Shown one piece after another: positions 57,564-64,000 of a stretch of DNA of 64,000 bases (positions are counted from its first letter, which is position 1; each line of letters opens with the position of its first letter). Source of the DNA: Streptomyces lomondensis (GTDB lineage Bacteria; Actinomycetota; Actinomycetes; Streptomycetales; Streptomycetaceae); the NCBI RefSeq assembly GCF_014651035.1, contig NZ_BMWC01000011.1, positions 205,877 through 269,876 on the forward strand, in the 5' to 3' direction. Under the pieces are notes generated by a model. It was not told the origin of the DNA. It saw nothing but the letters and a program-made list of their open reading frames with translations, and did no database searches. A program made the position numbers and the translations under genes.

Positions 57564-59585
57564 GTGAGACCGGACGACCGCCGCACCCAGCGGGACAGCC
57601 AGGGAGGCATCCCCGACGGCCTGCTGGTCGGCATACTCGCGTTCCTCCTCGGCATGACCCTGCTGGTGTGGACGGCCACGGGCCTCGCCGCCTGGTTCGC
57701 CCACGGCTCCTGGCCGTCCGGCGTCACCTTCACCCGCACCCCCCTCGCCATGCGCGGCCTCATCGCCGAGCCCCACGACATCCCCGGCGCCTGGCCCGAC
57801 ACACCCCCCGGCGAACTCTCCGGCTACGGCCTCTTCTGGGGTCTGTTCATCGGCCAGCTGATGCTCCTGTTCGTCCTGACGGTCTTCACCCTCGGCACGG
57901 TGGCCCGCTGGCGAGCAGGCCGAGCAAGGCGCCGCCTGGAACGGGCGACGGCTGAGAAGCGACCAGCCGACACGCACGAGCCCGACACGGCGACACCGCA
58001 GGACGCCCCGGCACCGGACCACCACACAGCATCGTCCCCGCACGGAACAACGGGCTCCAGGCAGCACGCCCCATCAGCGCAGGCCCAGCACGGGACAACA
58101 GACTCCAGGCAGCACGACCTATCAACGCAGGCCCAGCACGGACCACCGACCTCACCGCAGCACGACGTATCAGCGTCACCGCAGCACGGGGCCCCGCCCC
58201 TGGGCCAGCACGGCGTATCTGCATCGCCGCACCACGGGGCATCAGCCCTGGGCCATCACGGCGCATCAGCGTCGCCGCACCACGGGGCACCACCTCTGGG
58301 CAAACACGACGTATCACCGTCACCGCACCACGGGGCCCCGCCCCTCGGCCAGCACGGCGCATCCACGTCACCGCAGCACGGGGCGCCACCCCCGGGCCAG
58401 CACGGCGGCGCATCACAACCGGCCCAGCACGGGACCCCCACAGCGGCACCCCACCACCACGTACCCCCGGCGGCGCAGCACAACGTGCTGACCCCGGCGG
58501 CGCAGCACGCCACCCCCGCCCCGCCCCCGCACGACGTCCCCACCCCCCGCACCGCCCCCGAGCCCACCCCCCTCGTCGACCCGACCGCCCCCCTGCCCCC
58601 CACCCCGGCGGCCACGCCCGCGACCCCGGCCTCCCTGTTCGGCCAGGAACGGGTGGGCGGGTGGGAAAAAATCCACGTAGCCCCAAGGGAAACCCGCCAA
58701 ACCACCGCCACCCAAGCGGTACGCGACGCGGAAGGCCCCGCCCTCATCGTCACCTCCAACCCCACCCTCTGGCAGGAAACAAAGGACGCCAGAGCAAAAC
58801 TGGGCCCCACCCACCTCTACGACCCCACCCACCTCTGCGACACCCCCTCCCGCCTCCACTGGTCCCCCACCACCGGCTGCGAGGCCAGAGAAACAGCAAC
58901 AGCAAGAGCCACCGCCCTCCTCACCCCCGTACGCCCCACCGCCAAACTCGACCAGGCGGTCAGCGACACAGCCACCACCCTCCTGCGGAGCTACCTGCAC
59001 GCCGCCGCCATCGACGGCCGCACCATCCGCCACGTCCACCGCTGGTCCCAGGGCACCCACATCCAGGACGCCGTACGCATCCTCCGCACCAACCCCAAGG
59101 CGGCCCCCGGCTCCGCCGGCGAACTGGAAGGCGCCCTCACGGCCCACCCGGAACGCCGCGACATGGCCCAGCAGCTGACCACCCGAGCCCTCGCGGCCCT
59201 CTCCACGGTCAACATCCGCAACGCGTGCACTCCCAACCGAAGTGACGCCCTCGCCTTGGATTCCTTCGTCCACGAAGGGGGCACGCTTTATGTGGTGGGT
59301 GAATCCATCGAGGACCCCAGGACCAGCCCGGGCGCGATGCCCTTCCTGACGGCCCTCGTCTCCAGCGTGGTCGAGCGCGGCCGGCGCATGGCCGAACGGT
59401 CATCCTCCGGTCGCCTCGACCCACCACTGACGCTCGTCCTGGACGACGTCGCGGCCGTGGCCCCGCTTCCACAGCTCCCGGAGCTGCTGGCCACCGGAGC
59501 GGACCGGGGCATGCCGACCCTGGCCCTGCTCCGGTCCCGCGAGCAGGGCCGCGCCCGCTGGCCGCACGACGAACTACCGGTCTGA
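57564..59585 (+). CDS. VirD4/TraG-like protein with His-repeat linker and degenerate P-loop
   Basis: A 673-residue protein starting at GTG 57564 with GGGAGAGGA upstream. Two membrane segments (about 20-40 and 92-115) are followed by a low-complexity region with the octapeptide His array (167-282) and a Pro/Ala-rich part (to about 350). The C-terminal domain (about 360-673) resembles coupling proteins: ALIVTSNPTLWQETKDAR, and Walker B-like LTLVLDDVAAVAPLPQLPEL followed by ATGADRGMPTLALLRS. The place of Walker A reads VAPRETRQTT (372-381), with Gln379 where the P-loop Lys should be, and no Gly-rich loop. So ATP hydrolysis is doubtful. Last gene of the cluster. Confidence 0.82.
   Translation: MRPDDRRTQRDSQGGIPDGLLVGILAFLLGMTLLVWTATGLAAWFAHGSWPSGVTFTRTPLAMRGLIAEPHDIPGAWPDTPPGELSGYGLFWGLFIGQLMLLFVLTVFTLGTVARWRAGRARRRLERATAEKRPADTHEPDTATPQDAPAPDHHTASSPHGTTGSRQHAPSAQAQHGTTDSRQHDLSTQAQHGPPTSPQHDVSASPQHGAPPLGQHGVSASPHHGASALGHHGASASPHHGAPPLGKHDVSPSPHHGAPPLGQHGASTSPQHGAPPPGQHGGASQPAQHGTPTAAPHHHVPPAAQHNVLTPAAQHATPAPPPHDVPTPRTAPEPTPLVDPTAPLPPTPAATPATPASLFGQERVGGWEKIHVAPRETRQTTATQAVRDAEGPALIVTSNPTLWQETKDARAKLGPTHLYDPTHLCDTPSRLHWSPTTGCEARETATARATALLTPVRPTAKLDQAVSDTATTLLRSYLHAAAIDGRTIRHVHRWSQGTHIQDAVRILRTNPKAAPGSAGELEGALTAHPERRDMAQQLTTRALAALSTVNIRNACTPNRSDALALDSFVHEGGTLYVVGESIEDPRTSPGAMPFLTALVSSVVERGRRMAERSSSGRLDPPLTLVLDDVAAVAPLPQLPELLATGADRGMPTLALLRSREQGRARWPHDELPV
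58062..58409 (+). repeat. Coding tandem repeat, 14 units of 24 bp (His octapeptide)
   Basis: Fourteen consecutive 24-bp units, each starting with a codon for Gln, His or Lys followed by CAC (His) and Gly or Asp, encode [QHK]-H-[GD]-x5, for example QHGAPPLG, QHGVSASP and HHGASALG. Later units alternate two types (xPPLG and xSASP), making a 48-bp higher-order period. A 15th unit starts at 58398. No spacers differ as in CRISPR; all units are in one reading frame. Confidence 0.95.
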
Positions 59586-59629
59586 GAAGGGCATTCGCTG
59601 GGCGAGCGGTTCGAGGGAGGATCTCCGGG

Positions 59630-60178
59630 TCACACAGAGCTCCGCTCAAGCACGAACTCCAGCTCCCACTCCCCGGCATCCCCCAACGGCACGGTCAGCC
59701 CGCTCGGCACGAACCCCACCCGCCGATAGAACCGCTGCGCCCGCCCGTTCTCCTCGTGCACGATGAGCCGCACCCGCTCGAGACCTCGCCCCCACGCCCA
59801 CTCCAGGGCCGCGTCGAACAGCACCTCGGTCAGCCCGCTCCCACGCTCCTCGGGCCGTACGAACACACCGACCACATGCCCCTGTTTCCGCTCCACCGGA
59901 AACCCGGCCCAGTCGGTCGTCCCGGGCTCCTCCACGAGCACGGTCAGCGTCCCCACCCACTGCCCGTCCGGCCCCTCGGCGATGATCTGCTGCGCCTTGT
60001 CCGCCCCCTCGGCGGCCCTCGCCGTCCGCTCCTGCCAGTAGGAGTCCGGCCTGGCCACGGCCTCGTCGTACGTCTCCAGGAAGGCCAGGTGCGCCACCGG
60101 ATCCCGCAGCGCCGCGAGCCGCAACTCCTTCGCCGCGGGCCACTCATCGGCACGGACGGACCGGATCACATAGGTCAT
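59630..60178 (-). CDS. GNAT-family N-acetyltransferase
   Basis: A 182-residue acetyltransferase starting MTYVIRSVRADEWPAAKELR at ATG 60178. The acetyl-CoA loop VVGVFVRPEERGSGLTEVLF is present, and the last strand ENGRAQRFYRRVGFVPSG is typical. The substrate is unknown (small-molecule amine or protein). It is convergent with the VirD4-like gene, with 44 bases between, and divergent from the ABC transporter gene. Confidence 0.9.
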   Translation of the reverse strand: MTYVIRSVRADEWPAAKELRLAALRDPVAHLAFLETYDEAVARPDSYWQERTARAAEGADKAQQIIAEGPDGQWVGTLTVLVEEPGTTDWAGFPVERKQGHVVGVFVRPEERGSGLTEVLFDAALEWAWGRGLERVRLIVHEENGRAQRFYRRVGFVPSGLTVPLGDAGEWELEFVLERSSV

Positions 60179-60270
60179 GCGGCCACGGTAGTACCCGGGT
60201 ACGACACCCCTCACCCCGGTTACCCCGCCGGTCCGACGCCCGCCGCCCCCGCACGCACGAGCATCGAAGC

Positions 60271-61191
60271 ATGCTGACGGCACACGAACTCACCAAACGC
60301 TACGGCGACCGGACGGTCGTCACGGACCTGTCCTTCACCGTCCGCCCCGGCACCGTAACCGGCTTCCTCGGCCCCAACGGCGCCGGCAAGTCCACCACCA
60401 TGCGCATGCTCCTCGGCCTCGACGCCCCCACCCGGGGCCACGCGACCGTGGGCGGACGCTCCTACGCCACCCACCCCGCGCCCCTCACCGAGGTCGGCGC
60501 CCTGCTGGAAGCCCGCTCGGTCCACCCCGGCCGCACGGCCTACCACCACCTGCGCGCCCTCGCCCACACCCACGGCATCCCCGGCTCACGGGTCGAGCAG
60601 GTCCTCGGCCTCACCGGCCTGACCGATGTCGCCCACCGCCGCGTCAAGGGCTTCTCCCTCGGCATGGGACAGCGCCTCGGCATCGCCGCCGCCCTCCTCG
60701 GCGACCCGGCCGTGCTCATCCTCGACGAGCCGGTCAACGGCCTCGACCCGGAGGGCGTCCTGTGGATCCGCAACCTGCTCAAGTCCCTCGCCGCCGAGGG
60801 CCGCACGGTCTTCGTCTCCTCCCACCTGATGAGCGAGATGGCCCTCACCGCCGAGCACCTGGTCATCATCGGCCGCGGCCGCCTCCTCGCCGACACCACG
60901 GTCACCGACTTCGTCCGCGACTCCGGCGCGGGCACCACCAAGGTCGTCACCCCGCAGGCCTCCGACCTCGTACGCCTCCTCACCGCACCCGGCGTCGACA
61001 TCACCACCGACACCCCCGGCACCCTCCAGATCCGCGGCACGGACGCCCAGCACATCGGCCGCACGGCAGCCGCCCACGGCATCCCCCTCTACGAACTGAC
61101 CCCCGGCACCGCCTCCCTCGAAGAGGCCTTCATGGACCTCACCAGCGACGCGGTGGAGTACCCGGCGACCCTGGAAGGAGCGGCAGCATGA
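60271..61191 (+). CDS. ABC transporter ATP-binding protein
   Basis: A 306-residue ATPase with Walker A GPNGAGKST, signature FSLGMGQRLGIA (Leu-Gly instead of Ser-Gly, as in BcrA-type), Walker B VLILDEPVNGLDPEG and switch His in SSHLMSEM. BcrA/NatA-like ATPases with this signature export bacitracin-like or lantibiotic peptides. It overlaps the permease gene by four bases. Part of a four-gene operon with the two-component system that follows. Confidence 0.92.
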   Translation: MLTAHELTKRYGDRTVVTDLSFTVRPGTVTGFLGPNGAGKSTTMRMLLGLDAPTRGHATVGGRSYATHPAPLTEVGALLEARSVHPGRTAYHHLRALAHTHGIPGSRVEQVLGLTGLTDVAHRRVKGFSLGMGQRLGIAAALLGDPAVLILDEPVNGLDPEGVLWIRNLLKSLAAEGRTVFVSSHLMSEMALTAEHLVIIGRGRLLADTTVTDFVRDSGAGTTKVVTPQASDLVRLLTAPGVDITTDTPGTLQIRGTDAQHIGRTAAAHGIPLYELTPGTASLEEAFMDLTSDAVEYPATLEGAAA

Positions 61192-61967
61192 CCACGGCGA
61201 CCCTCCCCTACCGCGTGACCCCGACCCGCGTCCTGCGCTCCGAGTGGCACAAGTTCTGGACGCTGCGCTCCACCTGGATCACCCTCGCCGTCACGAGCCT
61301 CCTGACCGCCGCGATGGGCGCGGGCCTCGGCGCCGCCTACGACGGTTCCGGCGAAGGTGGCATGGACACCGTCATGTTCGTCCTGCTCGGCACCCAGTTC
61401 GCCACGATCAACCTCGGCGTACTGGGCATCCTGGCGACCGCCGGCGAGTACTCCACCGGCCAGATCCGCGCCACGATGACCGCCGTCCCGCGCCGCCTGC
61501 CCGTCCTGTGGTCCAAGGCCGCCGTCCTGACCGCGACCGCCCTCCCCCTCACCCTGGCGACGAACCTCCTGACCTTCCCCCTCGCCCAGTCCTTCCTCAC
61601 CGGCACCGACCTGTCCGCCTCCCTCGGCGACCCCGGCGTCCTGCGCGCCCTCGCGGGCAACGCGGTCGGCCTCACCCTCCTCGCCGTCCTCGCCCTCGCC
61701 ATCGGCGCCCTCCTCCGCTCGGTCCCGACGGCCATCGGCGCCTTCATCGGCCTGATCATGATCCTCCCGGAGGTCCTGGCGATGCTCCCCTACGACACCG
61801 TCGACACGGCCGTCCGCTACTTCCCCGGCAAGGCCCTGGAGGCCCTCACCACGGCCCAGCCCATGCCCGGCACTGCGTCCCCGGGTGCCGCCCTGCTCGC
61901 CATGCTCCTGTGGACCGCGGCGACCCTCGCCCTGGCCGCGTGGGTCCTGCGCCGCCGAGACGTGTGA
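61188..61967 (+). CDS. ABC-2 type permease
   Basis: A 259-residue membrane protein with six segments, starting at ATG 61188 in the ATPase stop (ATGA). The N-terminal SEWHKFWTLRSTW is the typical cytoplasmic start of BcrB/NatB-like permeases. It forms the exporter with the preceding ATPase. The histidine kinase gene starts 24 bases later, which suggests that the exporter responds to an envelope signal or peptide through that system. Confidence 0.88.
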   Translation: MTTATLPYRVTPTRVLRSEWHKFWTLRSTWITLAVTSLLTAAMGAGLGAAYDGSGEGGMDTVMFVLLGTQFATINLGVLGILATAGEYSTGQIRATMTAVPRRLPVLWSKAAVLTATALPLTLATNLLTFPLAQSFLTGTDLSASLGDPGVLRALAGNAVGLTLLAVLALAIGALLRSVPTAIGAFIGLIMILPEVLAMLPYDTVDTAVRYFPGKALEALTTAQPMPGTASPGAALLAMLLWTAATLALAAWVLRRRDV

Positions 61968-61991
61968 CGCCCGCCGCGAGGAACCCTCACC

Positions 61992-63233
61992 ATGGACCCC
62001 GTGACGGAAGACCGGGCGCCGGAGCCCCTCACCGAGTACGCCCACCGCCTCACCCGCCGGGTACGCGCCTTCGACCAACGCCATCCGCTGCTGTGGGACC
62101 TGCACTTCGCCGGCTTCTGGGTGACGGCCGCCCTGATCGACTGGGCAGGCGGCGGCTGGAAGCACAACGCCCACAACCTGAACGTTCCCGACGGGCTCCT
62201 CCTGGCACTGAGCCTCGGCCTCTCGCTCCCCCTGCTCCGGCGCCGCACCCACCCGGGGGCCGCCCTCGCCGCGACGGTCCCCTTCGCCCTCGTCAACGCC
62301 TGGACCGGCGCAGCCCTCCAGGCCGCCCTGCTCCAGCTCGTCCTCGTCTACCACCTGGCCCTGCGCCGCGCCCTGCGCAACCTGTGGTGGGCGACGGCCC
62401 TGGTGATCGCCCCGGTCCTCGTGTCGGTCGCCCGCTACGGAGAGGGCAGCTGGGACCAGCAGATCGGCTCCCAGCTGATGTCCATCACCTCGGCCGCCCT
62501 CATCGGCGTCACGGTCCGCACCCGCCGCAACTACACCGAGGCCCTGGAGGACCGCGCCCGCCGTCTGGAGACCGAACGCGACCAGCAGGCACAGCTCGCC
62601 ACCGCCGCCGAACGCGCCCGCATCGCCCGCGAGATGCACGACATCATCGGCCACAACCTCTCCGTCATCACGGGCCTCGCCGACGGCGGCCGATACGCGG
62701 CCGCCAAGTCCCCCGAACGCGCCGCCCAGGCCCTCGACGCCATCGCCACCACCAGCCGCCTGGCCCTCACCGAACTCCGCAGCCTCCTCGACATCCTGCG
62801 CGAGGAAGAGAAGCAACAGCCGGACCTCACCCCGCAGCCCGGCCTCACCGACCTGGACCAACTCCTCGACGGCGTCCGCTCCGCAGGCCTCCCCATCAGC
62901 ACCATCACCCACGGCAGCCCCACTCTCCCGCCAGGCCGCGAACTCACCGTCTACCGCGTCATCCAGGAAGCCCTCACCAACACCCTGAAACACGGCGGCC
63001 CCGACGCCACCGCGGAGATAGAGCTGTCCTACGAGGAGAAGGGCGCCGTCACCGTCACGATCACGGACACCGGCACCAGCAGCCCGCCCCAGGACCAGGC
63101 CGGCGGCCGAGGACTGCCGGGAATGCGCGAGCGAACCGCCCTGTACGGCGGCACACTTGAGGCCGGCCCTCGCCCCCACCCGGAGCAGGGCTGGCGCGTC
63201 CGCCTACACCTCCCGGAGGAAACCCCGCAGTGA
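61992..63233 (+). CDS. NarL-type sensor histidine kinase
   Basis: A 413-residue kinase with four to five membrane segments (about 38-170) and no large external domain, so it probably senses in the membrane or with the ABC transporter. The HisKA_3 box RIAREMHDIIGHNLSVITGL gives the phospho-acceptor His, and HATPase shows QEALTNTLKHGG, ITDTGTSS and GRGLPGMRER. It overlaps the response regulator gene by four bases (GTGA). This is the DesK/LiaS-like class. Confidence 0.92.
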   Translation: MDPVTEDRAPEPLTEYAHRLTRRVRAFDQRHPLLWDLHFAGFWVTAALIDWAGGGWKHNAHNLNVPDGLLLALSLGLSLPLLRRRTHPGAALAATVPFALVNAWTGAALQAALLQLVLVYHLALRRALRNLWWATALVIAPVLVSVARYGEGSWDQQIGSQLMSITSAALIGVTVRTRRNYTEALEDRARRLETERDQQAQLATAAERARIAREMHDIIGHNLSVITGLADGGRYAAAKSPERAAQALDAIATTSRLALTELRSLLDILREEEKQQPDLTPQPGLTDLDQLLDGVRSAGLPISTITHGSPTLPPGRELTVYRVIQEALTNTLKHGGPDATAEIELSYEEKGAVTVTITDTGTSSPPQDQAGGRGLPGMRERTALYGGTLEAGPRPHPEQGWRVRLHLPEETPQ

Positions 63234-63904
63234 CCACGGTCCTCATCGCCGACGACCAGCCCCTTCAGCGCTTCGGCTCCCGCATGCTCCTGGAGAGCCA
63301 GGACGACATGACGGTGGTGGGCGAGGCGGCCAACGGCAGCGAAGCGGTCCGCATGGCGGCCGAGCTCCACCCGGACGTCGTCCTCATGGACATCCGCATG
63401 CCGGGCCTGGACGGCATCGAGGCGACCCGCCGCATCACGGCCGCCGGCGACCGCACCCGCATCCTGATCGTCACCACCTTCGACCTGGACGAGTACGCCT
63501 ACGCCGGCCTACGCGCGGGCGCCTCCGGCTTCCTCGTCAAGGACGCCCAGCCCGAGGAGCTCCTCTCCGGTATCCGCGCGGTCGCCACGGGCGACGCGGT
63601 CGTCGCCCCCAGCCTGACCCGCCGCCTCCTGGACGCCTACGTCCACCACCTGCCGACCGACCCGTCAGCGGACGGCCCGGCGGCACAGGAGGACCCACGG
63701 CTCGCTTCCCTCACCGACCGGGAACGCGAAATCCTCACGGTCATCGGCAAGGGCTGGACGAACACAGAGATAGCCGCGCGCCTCCACCTGGCCGAGTCGA
63801 CGGTGAAGACCCACGTGGGCCGCATCCTCGCGAAGACCGGCTCCCGCGACCGTATTCAGGCGGTCATCCTGGCCTACGACACGAAACTCGTCCAACCGTC
63901 CTGA
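63230..63904 (+). CDS. NarL/LuxR-family response regulator
   Basis: A 224-residue regulator starting at GTG 63230. The receiver has ADDQ near the N-terminus, phospho-acceptor Asp in VVLMDIRMPGLDG and Lys in GFLVKDAQPEE. The LuxR helix-turn-helix (about 155-215) contains LTDREREILTVIGKGWTNTE and LAESTVKTHVGRIL. It likely controls the adjacent ABC exporter. A perfect terminator follows the stop. Confidence 0.93.
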   Translation: MTTVLIADDQPLQRFGSRMLLESQDDMTVVGEAANGSEAVRMAAELHPDVVLMDIRMPGLDGIEATRRITAAGDRTRILIVTTFDLDEYAYAGLRAGASGFLVKDAQPEELLSGIRAVATGDAVVAPSLTRRLLDAYVHHLPTDPSADGPAAQEDPRLASLTDREREILTVIGKGWTNTEIAARLHLAESTVKTHVGRILAKTGSRDRIQAVILAYDTKLVQPS

Positions 63905-63910
63905 AACACA

Positions 63911-63942
63911 AAAAGGCCCACACCATAAGGTGTGGGCCTTTT
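63911..63942. terminator. Bidirectional rho-independent terminator
   Basis: AAAAGGCCCACACC (63911-63924) pairs fully with GGTGTGGGCCTTTT (63929-63942) around an ATAA loop. With A-run on the left and T-run on the right it can end both the response-regulator transcript and the rRNA operon coming from the other strand. Confidence 0.93.
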
Positions 63943-63950
63943 CAATATTT

Positions 63951-64000
63951 GTTCGGCGGCGTCCTACTCTCCCACAGGGTCCCCCCTGCAGTACCATCGG
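63951..64000 (-). rRNA. rrf: 5S rRNA, 3' end only
   Basis: The minus strand reads CCGATGGTACTGCAGGGG, then GACCCTGTGGGAGAGTAGGA and CGCCGCCGAAC, the conserved 3' end of Streptomyces 5S rRNA. The 5' part and presumably the 23S and 16S genes lie beyond 64000. The operon runs toward the window. Confidence 0.95.

Noticed and set aside
58062..58409. CRISPR-like array
   Set aside because: Units are 24 bp, contiguous, in frame and coding, without unique spacers or cas genes.

Overview
The window is chromosomal DNA from a Streptomyces. It is very GC-rich with strong third-position GC bias, uses many GTG and some TTG starts, and carries Streptomyces hallmarks: GlnR, mycothiol synthase MshD, the CssRS secretion-stress pair, paired XRE-DUF5753/DUF397 genes, PhoP-type PHO boxes and many secreted enzymes. 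From memory, the core gene order (DUF2993 - MoaD - hydrolase - glnR - LacI - htrA - cssRS ... mshD ... ppk - CHAD - Nudix - pstSCAB - pit - csoR ... T4SS-like cluster) runs parallel, in reverse numbering, to roughly SCO4163-SCO4126 of S. coelicolor. I could not check this by alignment.

Layout. 0-9.1 kb: DUF2993 protein cut by the window edge, membrane protein, MoaD-like protein, alpha/beta hydrolase, glnR, LacI regulator, HtrA-like protease and cssRS. 9.1-21 kb: accessory and secreted functions. These are a broken XRE-DUF5753 gene with its DUF397 partner, a possible beta-pore-forming secreted protein, a pectate lyase-pectinesterase fusion, a GH5 glycosidase, a second DUF2993 protein, a secreted 5'-nucleotidase, mshD, a VapBC-like toxin-antitoxin pair and an intact XRE-DUF5753/DUF397 pair. 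21-26.1 kb: two decayed IS1380-family transposases in the same orientation bracket a lower-GC islet with a small secreted protein and a VanZ-like membrane protein. A relic of a third, different transposase lies beside them. 26-33 kb: dienelactone hydrolase, LysR regulator and an ECF sigma / anti-sigma / ABC transporter operon whose sigma gene is frameshifted.

33-43 kb is a phosphate region: ppk, a CHAD protein, a Nudix hydrolase, pstSCAB behind a clear PHO box, and convergent pit with a DUF47 (PhoU-like) gene. 43-51 kb: csoR with its palindromic operator, small proteins, a lipoprotein, a BBE-type FAD oxidase, a PAP2 phosphatase, an SLT-NlpC/P60 wall hydrolase, a trypsin-like protease and an S53 peptidase.

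51.9-59.6 kb is the most interesting block: a tightly packed, co-directional cluster resembling a type IV secretion system. It has a small two-TM pilin-like protein, a tiny Tyr-rich ORF, a TcpC-like protein, a VirB6/TrbL-like membrane protein, a split VirB4 (membrane plus N-terminal part, then separate ATPase) and a VirD4/TraG-like protein. The last has a long His-rich octapeptide repeat and an apparently degenerate P-loop. I see no relaxase, integrase or origin of transfer, so it is probably a domesticated or non-conjugative envelope machine. The window ends with a GNAT enzyme, an ABC transporter, a NarL-type two-component system and the 3' end of a 5S rRNA gene on the minus strand, so an rrn operon lies just outside.
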